Shown piece by piece: positions 17,017 through 26,418 of a stretch of DNA of 64,000 nucleotides. Origin of the DNA: Nocardioides marinus (GTDB lineage Bacteria > Pseudomonadota > Alphaproteobacteria > Rhodobacterales > Rhodobacteraceae); contig JAHVJD010000001.1 of the NCBI GenBank assembly GCA_019801415.1, positions 372,001 to 436,000 of the forward strand. The letters are read 5' to 3'. The notes beneath the pieces were generated by a model. The model worked only from the letters and a program-made list of their open reading frames with translations. It did no database searches and had not been told where the DNA came from. Position 1 is the stretch's first letter. Each line of letters opens with the position of its first letter. The position numbers were made by a program, and so were the translations under genes.

Positions 17017-19453
17017 CCGAATCCCCTTCGTCAGCGTCGTCCGTCAGGTTCAAATCCTCCGCATCCGGTTTCAGAGGCGCCGAGGATGGGGGCATCGCGC
17101 GCCCGCCTGCCCCAGCCACGCCCGAAGCGGCCAGCGCCTCGGGGTTGCGAATCCAGATGTCGCGTTGTGCGTAGGGAATTTCGATCCCTTCTTCCTGGAA
17201 CCGTTTGGCGATCTCGTAGTTCATGTCGGATTTCACGGACAGAACCCAATTCACATCGCGCAGGATCGCACGGATCTCAAAGTTGAGACTGTCGGCACCA
17301 AACCCTTGGAACACCACCGAGGGAGCAGGGTTCAGCAGCACCATCGGGTGCGCACGCGCGATCTCGCTCAGGATGGCCTCGACCTTGCGGGGATCAGTGT
17401 CATAGGCCACGCCGACCGGAACGATGACCCGCCCGACGGTGTTGCCGCGGGTGAAGTTGGTGACGGTGCCGGAAATCAGGTCTGAGTTGGGCACGATCAC
17501 ATCCGAGCGATCGAAGGTCTCGATCCGGGTTGAGCGGACCGAGATATCCCGCACGTAGCCCATCAGGCCACCGACCTCGATCCAGTCGCCCTTGGAGATC
17601 GGCCGCTCGATCAGCAGGATGATGCCCGACACGAAGTTCGAGACAATGTTCTGCAGGCCGAAACCGATACCGACCGACAGGGCACCCGCGACATAGCCAA
17701 GCGCCGTGAGATCAATGCCCGCGCTGGTTATCGCGGCCAGAGCGGCGAGAAAGATACCGACGTAGCCCAGCCCGGCGGTGATCGCATTCTGCCCGCCGGC
17801 ATCGATTCGGGTTTTGGGCAGCAACGAGTTGCGAAGCGACCCCTGCACCAGCCGGGTAACCGTATAGCCCGCCCCAAAGACGATGGCGAAGGTCAGAAAG
17901 GCCGTCGGCGAGATCTGCACATCGCCGACACTGAAACCGGCCAGGAACTTCGACCAAAGCTCTGTCAGGTCCGCCACCCGGGCGCCCCAGATGAGCGCGA
18001 GCAGCGGCAACGATACCGCCGCCAGCGCAAAGCCGAGCATGACCGAAACCAGCGATTCGCGGGCGTCCTGCCCCTGCCCCGACAACCAGCCATAGAGGTC
18101 ATCGAGGAACCGGTGCACCACCAGAAGGGCCGCGAGCAGCGCCAGGGTGGACACCGCCGGGAAGATCAGCGCCTCGGCAGCGTTGACATAGCCAAAGGCT
18201 GCCAGAACGGGCGCGATGAACCCCAGAAGATAGCTGCCGCGGCGCACGATCGAAATGACGCGGTTCGCGCCCGCCGTGAGGGCGCCATCTTCCTCGGTAT
18301 CGGTTTCGGCCTGTTTCTGGCGCTGCTTGACGCCGATGCGGTGCAGGCGCAGCAGAACCAGGGCCGCCGCCAGGATGAGCGGGAAGCTGAGCGCCGAATG
18401 CGCCTCCGGCGGCAGGTTGTCGATGACCTCCAGCTGTCTGAGCACATCCTGCGCCACAAGGATCAGCGCCAGGATGTCCACCATCAGTCGGGTTTCATTC
18501 AGCCGACCTTCCTGTACCGGCACCAGTTCGTTTTCGATGCGGCTGGAAAACAGCTGATTGCCGAGCCAATGGAACGACAGGATCAGCAACGCCCAGCCCG
18601 GGACGTAATCCAGCAGGATCGAGCCGCGGATCCCCAGAACACCCGACAGGTTGACAGCCGCCACAAGGCAGATGATTCCGACGAACGGCAGAATGACCTC
18701 CAGCAGCGATACCACGAAGGTCCACACGCCGCGGCCACTGCTGCCGAAGCTGCGCAGGTATTCGCCCGCCCGATGCGCCCAAGGGCGCCCGCGCAGCAAC
18801 AACAGAAGCGAGATCGTCAGCAGGAAAAGCAATGCCGGCAGGCTGTTCTGAATGCGTTCCCGCGTGGTGGCGCTGCCGATCTTGTAGGCGGTTTCGTTCC
18901 AGAGCGCGGTGCCCGAGCGCGCAAGCGCCCGCCAGGCCTCCCCCCAATGTTCAGGGTTGAGCGGCGACGGGCCGCGCTCCAGCAAGGTTCGGGTGCGGCG
19001 CTCGCGGATGATCTTGTCGATTTCCGCGATCAACCCGTTGGCCCGGTTATAGGCCTCTTCGGAGACGATGCGCGGTACTTTCAGCTCGTTCAGCTGGCTT
19101 TGCAGCGATGCCCGCAGCTGGGCGATGTCCTCGGGTTCGGTTTCCCCCTCCCCGGGGGCCGGTCCGAGGGCCTCGAGCTGACTTTCCAGGGTGCGGATCC
19201 GGTCACCGTTGTCGGTCCGGGCCTCAAGAAACTCCTGGCGGTAACTGGTCAGCTCCAGCCGCAGGGCTTCCATTGCGGCGCTGGAGGCGCGGTTGGCATC
19301 AATGACCTCTTCGGCGCGTTCCGCGGTCTTGAGCCATTTCTGATAGGCGGCCCGCGACTCGTCGCTCAGCTGGGCCATGGCAGGCATGACAAGGCTGGCC
19401 ATCAAGGCCAGCCCCAGCAGCAATGCCCGCAAAGCGGTTATGATAGGTGTCAT
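17003..19453 (-). CDS. Large MscS-family mechanosensitive channel with DUF3772 domain
   Basis: An 816-residue membrane protein: a signal peptide (residues 1-28), a periplasmic coiled-coil/DUF3772 region (about 30-180), around ten membrane segments, then the MscS core. The pore helix and beta domain are visible at YVAGALSVGIGFGLQNIVSNFVSGIILLIERPISKGDWIEVG. The C-terminal tail is acidic (DDADEGDSDVDK). The family opens under membrane tension and protects against osmotic downshock. The ATG overlaps the cysK stop (ATGA), so it is translated together with cysK. Confidence 0.92.
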   Translation of the reverse strand: MTPIITALRALLLGLALMASLVMPAMAQLSDESRAAYQKWLKTAERAEEVIDANRASSAAMEALRLELTSYRQEFLEARTDNGDRIRTLESQLEALGPAPGEGETEPEDIAQLRASLQSQLNELKVPRIVSEEAYNRANGLIAEIDKIIRERRTRTLLERGPSPLNPEHWGEAWRALARSGTALWNETAYKIGSATTRERIQNSLPALLFLLTISLLLLLRGRPWAHRAGEYLRSFGSSGRGVWTFVVSLLEVILPFVGIICLVAAVNLSGVLGIRGSILLDYVPGWALLILSFHWLGNQLFSSRIENELVPVQEGRLNETRLMVDILALILVAQDVLRQLEVIDNLPPEAHSALSFPLILAAALVLLRLHRIGVKQRQKQAETDTEEDGALTAGANRVISIVRRGSYLLGFIAPVLAAFGYVNAAEALIFPAVSTLALLAALLVVHRFLDDLYGWLSGQGQDARESLVSVMLGFALAAVSLPLLALIWGARVADLTELWSKFLAGFSVGDVQISPTAFLTFAIVFGAGYTVTRLVQGSLRNSLLPKTRIDAGGQNAITAGLGYVGIFLAALAAITSAGIDLTALGYVAGALSVGIGFGLQNIVSNFVSGIILLIERPISKGDWIEVGGLMGYVRDISVRSTRIETFDRSDVIVPNSDLISGTVTNFTRGNTVGRVIVPVGVAYDTDPRKVEAILSEIARAHPMVLLNPAPSVVFQGFGADSLNFEIRAILRDVNWVLSVKSDMNYEIAKRFQEEGIEIPYAQRDIWIRNPEALAASGVAGAGGRAMPPSSAPLKPDAEDLNLTDDADEGDSDVDK

Positions 19454-20484
19454 ACGTCCTCAAAAACGCCGGGAATCGAGGCGGGTGCATGGGTCATCCA
19501 CTCCGGCACCGGCAAATCCTTTTCCCGCAGGAAGTCCGGGTTGAACAGTTTCGACTGGTAACGGGTGCCGTAATCACACAGCACCGTGACAATGGTCTTG
19601 CCCTTCCCCATGTCCTTGGCCATGCGCACGGCACCGGCGATGTTGATCGCGGACGAGCCGCCAAGCACCAGGCCTTCTTCGTGCAGCAGGTCAAAGACAT
19701 AAGGCAGCGCTTCAGCGTCAGGCACCTGATAGCTGAAATCGGGCGTAAAGCCTTCGAGGTTCTTGGTGATGCGGCCCTGGCCGATGCCCTCGGTGATCGA
19801 GCTGCCCTCGGACTTCAATTCGCCCTCGGTGTAATAGGAGTAGAGCGCCGCGCCCAGCGGATCGGCGAGACCGATCTTGACGCCCTTGGGCTGCAATGCC
19901 TCGGCAACGCCTGCCAGCGTGCCGCCGGACCCAACGGCGCAGACAAAGCCGTCAACCTTGCCCCCGGTCTGCTCCCAGATCTCCGGGCCGGTGGTTTCCA
20001 CATGGGCCTGGCGGTTGGCGACGTTGTCGAACTGGTTGGCCCAAATCGCGCCGTTCGGCTCGGTCTTGGCCAGTTCCTCGGCCAGCCGCTGGGAATAGCG
20101 CACGTAGTTGTTGGGGTTCTTGTAGGGGGCCGCAGGCACCTGAACCAGCTGCGCGCCAGCGAGGCGCAGCATGTCCTTTTTCTCTTCCGACTGGGTTTCC
20201 GGTATCACGATAACCGTCTTGAACCCCATCGAGGCCCCAACCAGGGCCAGGCCGATGCCGGTGTTGCCGGCGGTGCCTTCGACAATGGTGCCGCCCGGCT
20301 TCAGCTCACCACGGGCGATCGCATCCTTGATGATGTAGAGCGCGGCGCGGTCCTTGACGGACTGGCCGGGATTCATGAATTCCGCCTTGCCCAGGATCTC
20401 GCAGCCGGTCTCTTCGCTGACGCGGTTCAGGCGGATAAGAGGTGTGTGGCCGATGGCATCAGCCAGATCGCGTGCAATGCGCAT
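19450..20484 (-). CDS. cysK: Cysteine synthase A
   Basis: PLP enzyme that makes cysteine from O-acetylserine and sulfide. The Schiff-base Lys is in NPGQSVKDRAALYI, and GTAGNTGIGLALVG (phosphate loop) and FVCAVGSGGTLAGVAEAL are family motifs. At 344 residues it is slightly longer than usual. I start at ATG 20484, with AAAGGG upstream, and drop the longer frame. It lies downstream of trgB. In Rhodobacter sphaeroides, trgAB and cysK were found together as a tellurite resistance locus. Confidence 0.94.
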   Translation of the reverse strand: MRIARDLADAIGHTPLIRLNRVSEETGCEILGKAEFMNPGQSVKDRAALYIIKDAIARGELKPGGTIVEGTAGNTGIGLALVGASMGFKTVIVIPETQSEEKKDMLRLAGAQLVQVPAAPYKNPNNYVRYSQRLAEELAKTEPNGAIWANQFDNVANRQAHVETTGPEIWEQTGGKVDGFVCAVGSGGTLAGVAEALQPKGVKIGLADPLGAALYSYYTEGELKSEGSSITEGIGQGRITKNLEGFTPDFSYQVPDAEALPYVFDLLHEEGLVLGGSSAINIAGAVRMAKDMGKGKTIVTVLCDYGTRYQSKLFNPDFLREKDLPVPEWMTHAPASIPGVFEDV

Positions 20485-20551
20485 GGTATCCCTTTCAATC
20501 GTTCCCCTCAGGTGTAGCCAAGCCATCAGGCGACCACAAGCAGCGAAGCGG

Positions 20552-21676
20552 TCACAGATGCATGGCGCGCAGACGTTCCCGGTGGCGTGACAGCCACAAT
20601 GCGCAGATCATCAGCGGCAAATCCTTGTAGGCCTGCTCGTCGACCCTCTGCATCAGCGTGTCGTAGCTGATGATCTCGCTGCGGATGTCTTCTCCCTCCC
20701 CCGCCATGCCGCCACCTCCGTTGAGGTCGGACAGATCACACAGGCCGACAAACACATGGATGAATTCGGCCAGCGCGCCGCTGGAAGGATAGGCCCGCGT
20801 CACCACTTCGAGCTGCCGGATGGCAACGCCTGCCTCCTCCTGCGCTTCGCGAATGGCCGCCTGCTCTGCAGTTTCGCCCGGATCGATGACCCCGGCCACC
20901 GGCTCCCACATCCACGGGGAGGTGTCGCCCATGATGAAGGGCGGTGCCCGGAACTGTTCGACCAGCAGCACCTGGTCCCGCTGGGGGTCGTAGGGCAGAA
21001 CCACCGAGGCATGGCCGACCATTGCGGCGCCGCGATTGATGACCGGGCTGAGGCTGCCGTCATAGCGACGGAACTGCAGGTCCATTTCCTCCATCGCAAA
21101 GAAGTTCATGTAGGCGCGTTTGTGATCATGCACCACGACGTCGCGCGCCGGATCATGCGCCGGATCGGCCGGGCGGGCCTGTCCCGCCAACCAGGCCGCC
21201 GCGCGACGGCGGATCGAGGGAAAGACGCGGGCCACTTCCTGCGCGGTCATCCGTCCCTGATAGGCCATGACTTCCTCGGCCGCGCGCAGGGAAAGCGCCC
21301 CCCATTGCCGCACCCATTCCTCCAGGTCCCAGGGATCGCCGGTCTGCCACAACCCCGGCTCGGGGAAATAGACCTGCGCGACAGCCTCGCTGCCATCGGC
21401 AAGCTGCACGGTGACACGCTCCAGCGCATAGTCGAACCCGCCTTCATAGAAGTTCAACGCGGCCAGGTCCGCATCAGACAGCCCCCGCGCAAGCAGGCCA
21501 TCCGCGCTGCATCCGGCCCGCGCCTCGATCGCGGGGAAAGGTTGATCCTTGACCCAGAAAACGCCGTAGCCGGGCAGCTGCGCGGGCACGGCATCCAAAT
21601 CTTCGCCTTTGCGCCCCAGCACCAGTTCGAGCAGCGGGAGATGGCGCAGCGTGCCATAGAAAAACAGATCAGCCAC
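20552..21676 (-). CDS. trgB: TrgB-like fusion of AIG2/gamma-glutamylcyclotransferase-like and Nudix domains
   Basis: A 374-residue protein with two domains. Residues 1 to about 140 look like an AIG2/GGACT fold (FFYGTLRHLPLLELVLG, NFYEGGFDYALERV). Residues about 190-370 are a Nudix hydrolase of the ADP-ribose pyrophosphatase type, with the Nudix box GVIDPGETAEQAAIREAQEE near residues 262-284. It starts with GTG, 30 bases after trgA. TrgB was named for tellurite resistance in Rhodobacter sphaeroides. The enzymatic link to tellurite is unknown. Confidence 0.88.
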   Translation of the reverse strand: MADLFFYGTLRHLPLLELVLGRKGEDLDAVPAQLPGYGVFWVKDQPFPAIEARAGCSADGLLARGLSDADLAALNFYEGGFDYALERVTVQLADGSEAVAQVYFPEPGLWQTGDPWDLEEWVRQWGALSLRAAEEVMAYQGRMTAQEVARVFPSIRRRAAAWLAGQARPADPAHDPARDVVVHDHKRAYMNFFAMEEMDLQFRRYDGSLSPVINRGAAMVGHASVVLPYDPQRDQVLLVEQFRAPPFIMGDTSPWMWEPVAGVIDPGETAEQAAIREAQEEAGVAIRQLEVVTRAYPSSGALAEFIHVFVGLCDLSDLNGGGGMAGEGEDIRSEIISYDTLMQRVDEQAYKDLPLMICALWLSRHRERLRAMHL

Positions 21677-21706
21677 GTGTCAGAACCTATTGATAAGTTG
21701 TTAAAA

Positions 21707-22147
21707 TCAGCGCCAGCGTCGAAAGGCGTTTTCAGTCACCAGGCCCGCCAGGATGCCGCCCGTGATCAAGGTCAGCATGACGCTGGGCACAGCGATAACA
21801 AAGAAGTACTCCAGCGCAATAACAAAAATTGCCGAAAGCGCTTCGAACGGGCCATCGTAGCGATGGCGCATAGCCAGGCGAAACATCTCCCATGTGCCCT
21901 GCGCGAACAGCGCCCAAAGCACCATCACCGACATGCCGGTGAGACCGTTGTTGATGGCAGGCACCACCCCGCGTCCGGCGCGCCGCCCCATGAAGATCCA
22001 GCCAGACAGCAGCCCCAGGGCGACATTCACATGTACGAAATAGCCAAAATCCGTGCCCTCCGGCAGCAGCGGCATCACCAGGTAGGACACCACGAAAGCC
22101 ACCGCGCCCAAGGATATGGCGGCGATCAGGCGGGCGGCTGTAGGCAT
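21707..22147 (-). CDS. trgA: TrgA family membrane protein
   Basis: A 146-residue integral membrane protein with four hydrophobic segments (about residues 5-25, 38-55, 70-90, 108-138). It is assigned to TrgA from its size, its hydrophobic pattern and its position directly before a TrgB-like gene and cysK, which is the arrangement described for tellurite resistance in Rhodobacter sphaeroides. The biochemical role is unknown. It lies 31 bases after the cfa stop. Confidence 0.83.
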   Translation of the reverse strand: MPTAARLIAAISLGAVAFVVSYLVMPLLPEGTDFGYFVHVNVALGLLSGWIFMGRRAGRGVVPAINNGLTGMSVMVLWALFAQGTWEMFRLAMRHRYDGPFEALSAIFVIALEYFFVIAVPSVMLTLITGGILAGLVTENAFRRWR

Positions 22148-22178
22148 GGGCGCGGTTCCGTTGTCAGGCCTGCCCGGT

Positions 22179-23384
22179 TCAGCGATGGGCCAGGGTAATC
22201 TGCGTTACGTCGCAATTTCCCGTTTTAAAGGCTGCCGCGCAAGAGGTCAGGTAAAAGTTCCACATTTTGTGGAACCGCTCGTCAAACCCCAGGGCCGCAA
22301 TCTGGTCCCAGCGTGCATTGAAGGTCTCATGCCAGCGCCGCAATGTCTGGTCGTAGCTGTCGCCAAACTCGATCGTGCGCACCACCCCCAACCCGGCCTG
22401 TTCCACCTGCTCGCGCAGCGCTGAAGGCGAAGGCAACATGCCACCGGGAAAGATGTATTTCTGGATGAAGTCCACGCCGCGGCGGTAGACCTCCCATCGG
22501 CGGTCGGCAACGGTAATGATCTGCAAGGTGGCCCGTCCGCCCGGTTTCAGCCGGTCACGCACCGCGGCAAAATAGGTCGGCCAGTATTTCTGCCCAACGG
22601 CCTCGAACATCTCGATCGAGGCGACGCCGTCAAACTGGCCCCGGCAGTCGCGGTAATCCTGCATCCGCAGTTCGACCTGATCAGAAAGCCCGGCATCATC
22701 AATGCGTTGACGTGCAAAGCTCAGCTGTTCCTTGCTGATTGTCAGGCCGGTTACCCGCAGGCCGCGTGCGCGGGCCGCATATTCCGCGAACCCACCCCAG
22801 CCGCAGCCGATTTCAAGCACGTGATCGCCGGGCTTTACGCCCATCTGATCGACGAGGGAGGCGTATTTGGCGATCTGCGCCGCTTCCAGACTTTGCTGGC
22901 CGCTGGTGAACAGAGCGCTGGAATAGGTCATCGTGTCATCCAGCCACAGGCGGTAGAAGTCATTCCCGAGGTCGTAGTGATGCGAGATGTTCTTGCGCGC
23001 TTGGCGACGGTGATTGCGGTGCAGCCAGAAACGCAGCCGTTCATAGGCACGCAACAGGGCGCGGCCCTGGAACCCGTCATAAACCGTGTCGGCGCCCATA
23101 TGCACCAGATCCATGAACGCCTGCAGGTCCGACGTGCTCCACCATCCGTCGAGGTAGGCATCCGAGAATCCCAGATCACCTTCGCGGATCAGCCGGGTGA
23201 AGCAATCCGGGTTGTGAATGCGAAGATCCGCGGCCGGGCCGGGGTTCGCCCCCACGGTCCGAAAGATGCGACCATCGGGCAAGTGGATGTCCAGCTGTCC
23301 GACCTCCATCCGCTGCACCTGCGCAAAGACCGGTGCAAAGTAGCGCGGCAGATCGCTGTGGCCTTCGGTCTGTGTGAAGATCAT
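22179..23384 (-). CDS. cfa: Cyclopropane-fatty-acyl-phospholipid synthase
   Basis: SAM-dependent methyltransferase that turns unsaturated acyl chains of membrane phospholipids into cyclopropane rings. The motif I loop VLEIGCGWGGFAEYAA binds SAM. SISHHYDLGNDFYRLWLDDTMTYSSA and SIEMFEAVGQKYWPTYF are strongly conserved in the family. The start at 23384 has a perfect GAGGAGG site six bases upstream. It sits between the photolyase and trgA. In Rhodobacter sphaeroides the corresponding phrA and cfaA genes belong to the sigma-E singlet-oxygen response. Confidence 0.94.
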   Translation of the reverse strand: MIFTQTEGHSDLPRYFAPVFAQVQRMEVGQLDIHLPDGRIFRTVGANPGPAADLRIHNPDCFTRLIREGDLGFSDAYLDGWWSTSDLQAFMDLVHMGADTVYDGFQGRALLRAYERLRFWLHRNHRRQARKNISHHYDLGNDFYRLWLDDTMTYSSALFTSGQQSLEAAQIAKYASLVDQMGVKPGDHVLEIGCGWGGFAEYAARARGLRVTGLTISKEQLSFARQRIDDAGLSDQVELRMQDYRDCRGQFDGVASIEMFEAVGQKYWPTYFAAVRDRLKPGGRATLQIITVADRRWEVYRRGVDFIQKYIFPGGMLPSPSALREQVEQAGLGVVRTIEFGDSYDQTLRRWHETFNARWDQIAALGFDERFHKMWNFYLTSCAAAFKTGNCDVTQITLAHR

Positions 23385-23452
23385 TCCGCACCTCCTCGGC
23401 ATCCTTACAAAATGCTAGGGCGCGGAACGCTTTGTGGCAAGAAAACTGTGCG

Positions 23453-24877
23453 TTAGCCCGCGTTGCGCATGTTCTGATAGGCTGCCAGCGCGCGTTCACG
23501 TCCGTGCTGCAGGCTGATGACGGGGGTCGCGCGCGCCATGTCGGGCGTCAGGTTCCAGCTGCGCGGCACGGCGTCGAAAAAGGCAAGAGCCTCCTCGGGC
23601 GGCGCGCTCTGTCCTTCGGCGATCCAGCGGCTGGTATAAACGCCCTTCGCGTCGAATTTTTGCAGCTGGCCATCGGGGTTGAAGATGCGGAAGAACGGCG
23701 AAGCATCGGGGCCGCACCCCGCCACCCATTGCCAGCCCATCGCATTGCTGGCCGGATCCCAGTCCACCAGTGTTTGCGCGAACCAATCCATTCCACATTT
23801 CCAGTGGATCATCAGGTGTTTGGTCAGAAAGCTGGCAACGATCATCCGCGCACGATTGTGCATCCTGCCGGTCACGTAGAGTTCGCGCATGGCGGCATCC
23901 ACGAAATCATAGCCGGTCTGGCCGCGTTGCCATGCGGCCAAATTGTCCCTGTCCTCCTTGCGCCAGGGGAATTGGCCCCATTCGTCGCGCCAGCTACGGG
24001 TCAGGATATGTGGTGAATGATAGAGCAGATGGTAGGCGAACTCGCGCCAGACCAGTTCCTTGAGGAAGGTCTCGGCGCCCTGCCCGCCGCGCTGCATGGC
24101 CGCGCGCGCCTGATGCCACATGCGATGCGGGCTGATCTCGCCCCAGGCCAGGTTCTCGGACAGGCCAGAGGTGGCGTCCTCCGCCGGAAAGTCGCGGCGC
24201 TCCTTGTAGGCATCCACCCGCTGCTCGAGGAAGTCCGATAGCCGGTTCAGCGCGGCCGTCTCACCCACGTGACAGAAACGGGCGACTACGTCGCCCCCGC
24301 GCGACATGCCCGCATCGAGCGCCCAATCCGCCAGCGCCTCGCTCCTGGGCCACGCCTTTGGCGCGGGCAGACTGTTCGGGGCGGGCAAAAGATCCGCAAC
24401 GTCGCGGCTGCGTACCGATTTCCAGAACGGCGTATAGACCTTGAACATGCCGCCGGCCTTGGTCTCGACCGTCCATGGTTCAAACAGTATTCGACCGCCA
24501 AAGGATTTTGCGTCGATCCCCTGCGCCTTCAGCAGCTGTTTCGCCTCGCTGTCGCGCGCGATGGCCTCTGGATCATAAAGACGCGACCAGACGACCATCT
24601 TCGCGCCAGTCTCGGCGCACAGTTTCTCCAGCACCGCGGCGGCGGCCCCACGCCGCAGGATGAGACGCGAGCCGAGCGCTTCCAGAACCTGCTGGAAATG
24701 CTCCAGCCCCCGCCCCAGACGGAACTTGGGCGCAGCGCCCAGCGCCTCTTCCTGCGGATCCAGGATATAGACGGGCAGCACCGGCCCGCCGTGCTCGAGC
24801 GCCGCCTTCAACGCCGGGTTGTCATGCAGGCGAAGGTCGCGCCTGATCCACCAGATCACGGGAGGGCAGCTGCTCAT
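23453..24877 (-). CDS. phrB: Deoxyribodipyrimidine photolyase
   Basis: Light-driven repair of cyclobutane pyrimidine dimers with FAD and an antenna cofactor. The 474-residue protein has the N-terminal antenna domain (VIWWIRRDLRLHDNPAL) and the C-terminal FAD domain (FLKELVWREFAYHLLYH, GQTGYDFVDAAMRELYVTGRMHNRARM, WQWVAGCGPDASPFFRIFNP), all typical of class I CPD photolyases. The gap to the upstream aminotransferase is 24 bases and to the downstream cfa 68 bases, in one direction. Confidence 0.95.
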   Translation of the reverse strand: MSSCPPVIWWIRRDLRLHDNPALKAALEHGGPVLPVYILDPQEEALGAAPKFRLGRGLEHFQQVLEALGSRLILRRGAAAAVLEKLCAETGAKMVVWSRLYDPEAIARDSEAKQLLKAQGIDAKSFGGRILFEPWTVETKAGGMFKVYTPFWKSVRSRDVADLLPAPNSLPAPKAWPRSEALADWALDAGMSRGGDVVARFCHVGETAALNRLSDFLEQRVDAYKERRDFPAEDATSGLSENLAWGEISPHRMWHQARAAMQRGGQGAETFLKELVWREFAYHLLYHSPHILTRSWRDEWGQFPWRKEDRDNLAAWQRGQTGYDFVDAAMRELYVTGRMHNRARMIVASFLTKHLMIHWKCGMDWFAQTLVDWDPASNAMGWQWVAGCGPDASPFFRIFNPDGQLQKFDAKGVYTSRWIAEGQSAPPEEALAFFDAVPRSWNLTPDMARATPVISLQHGRERALAAYQNMRNAG

Positions 24878-24901
24878 GTTCTATCCTTTGGTCTTGGTGC
24901 G

Positions 24902-26125
24902 TTAGAGCACGCGGTCCAGCGCCTCGGTCAGCGTCTCGACCTCGGCGCTTGAGGTGTAATGGGTGAAACTGATACGCAGCACGCCCTGCGCCGGATCAAC
25001 CCCCATAGCCTCCAGTGGCCGTTGGGCGTAAAAATCACCGCCGCCCGCCATGATGCCGAATTCCGCAAGATGCGCCGCCACCGGTTCAGCCGGGCGGCCC
25101 AGCGCCAGCGCCACAGTGGGCGCGCGCCGGGTGGCGTCCGAAGGCCCCAGAAGCCGCAGATCATTCCGCGCCACCAGCCTGTCCAGCAAGGGCTGCAGCA
25201 AATCCACCTCGTGAGCGCGCATCAGGTCGTGAACAAAAGCCCCGGTTTCGGCGGCATCGCCCTGATGGCCGTGATGGGCCGCCAGCGCCTCGAAATAATC
25301 CGCGATCCCTGCACAGGCTGCGACCTGGGCGTGGTCCGGGCCCGCGGGCGTGAAGCGTTTGTACAGCGTGTCGCCATTGAAGTGATGCGCCTGGTTCGGC
25401 AGCAGCTCCCCCAGCGCCCGGCGGATCACCATCACCCCCTGGTGCGGCCCATAGGTCTTGTAGGCGGAGAACAGGTAAACATCGGCCCCCAGGTCGTCCA
25501 CGTTCGGCAGACCATGCGGCGCATATGACACCCCGTCGACACAGACAAAGGCACCGGCGGCATGGGCGATGGCGGTGATTTCGGCAACCGGGTTGATCTC
25601 TCCCACGACGTTGGAGCAGTGCGGAAAACAGACCAGACGCACCTTGTCATCCAGCAGGTTTTCAAGCTGGGCCGGGTCCAGGCTCCCGGTCTGCGGATCG
25701 ATCTGCCATTCGCGGACCTCGATGCCTGCGTCCGCCAGCCGCCGCCAGGGGCCGCTGTTCGCCTCGTGGTCCTGGTTGGTGACGACAATCGCCTCGCTCG
25801 GCTTCAGGAACTGGCGGAACGCCTGCGCCAGCACATAGGTATTCTGCGTGGTCGAAGGACCAAAGCTCAACTCCTCGGTCGCAACGCCCATCAATGCGGC
25901 CAACCGGCTGCGGGCCTCGTCCATCTCGGCCCCTGCCAGACGCGAGGCTTCGTAGGGGGCATAGGGCTGCACCTTGCGCTGGGTGTAAAAGCGGGTCAGC
26001 CGGTCGATTACCTGTCGACAAGTGTAGGAGCCGCCCGCGTTTTCAAAGAACGCCTGCCCCTGAAGGGGTGGCTCGGAAAAAGCGGGGAACTGTGCCCGTA
26101 CGAAATCAATATCCAAAACGCTCAT
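24902..26125 (-). CDS. Class V aminotransferase, cysteine desulfurase-like
   Basis: A 407-residue PLP enzyme of the SufS/CsdA-like aminotransferase V group. The PLP Lys is in LFSAYKTYGPHQG (about residue 222), and the pyrophosphate region in FGPSTTQNTYVLAQAF. The conserved substrate loop is CVDGVSYAPHG. ATG 26125 has GAGGAG seven bases upstream. It heads the eight-gene minus-strand run. The exact activity (desulfurase, or lyase of another amino acid) is not determined. No Fe-S scaffold gene is adjacent, and sufE lies 31 kb away. Confidence 0.87.
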   Translation of the reverse strand: MSVLDIDFVRAQFPAFSEPPLQGQAFFENAGGSYTCRQVIDRLTRFYTQRKVQPYAPYEASRLAGAEMDEARSRLAALMGVATEELSFGPSTTQNTYVLAQAFRQFLKPSEAIVVTNQDHEANSGPWRRLADAGIEVREWQIDPQTGSLDPAQLENLLDDKVRLVCFPHCSNVVGEINPVAEITAIAHAAGAFVCVDGVSYAPHGLPNVDDLGADVYLFSAYKTYGPHQGVMVIRRALGELLPNQAHHFNGDTLYKRFTPAGPDHAQVAACAGIADYFEALAAHHGHQGDAAETGAFVHDLMRAHEVDLLQPLLDRLVARNDLRLLGPSDATRRAPTVALALGRPAEPVAAHLAEFGIMAGGGDFYAQRPLEAMGVDPAQGVLRISFTHYTSSAEVETLTEALDRVL

Positions 26126-26365
26126 CGCATGTCTCCTCAATCGCTGCGGGTCGGGGGCCGACTGCACATGTCAGGGGCACCCCGGGCATGGCAGGTCTTC
26201 CAGCCGAGCCGCGCTCCCGCATCAGGATTGAGGGACCGTCGGCAGTCCTGCAAGTCAGAAACGCCAGACCAGGACACAACCTGCGTAGCGGACTCGCCGC
26301 CCGGCGGTCAACCGGGATTGCGCGGCATGCGTCGCCGCGCCCGGGCACCGGGAGCAGCCGACACG

Positions 26366-26392
26366 AAAAAGACCCCGACGAACGCCGGGGCC
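26366..26392 (-). terminator. Terminator of the BCCT gene
   Basis: On the minus strand GGCCCCGG, the loop CGTTCG, TCGGGGTC and then five T residues: a classic intrinsic terminator 27 bases after the transporter stop. Confidence 0.88.
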
Positions 26393-26418
26393 TTTCTGGT
26401 TACGCGCGATGGGCCTGC

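Noticed and set aside
23385-24901. Sigma-E type promoter before phr or cfa, as known in Rhodobacter
   Set aside because: I looked for a TGATCC-type -35 with suitable spacing upstream of both starts and found none that I can support.
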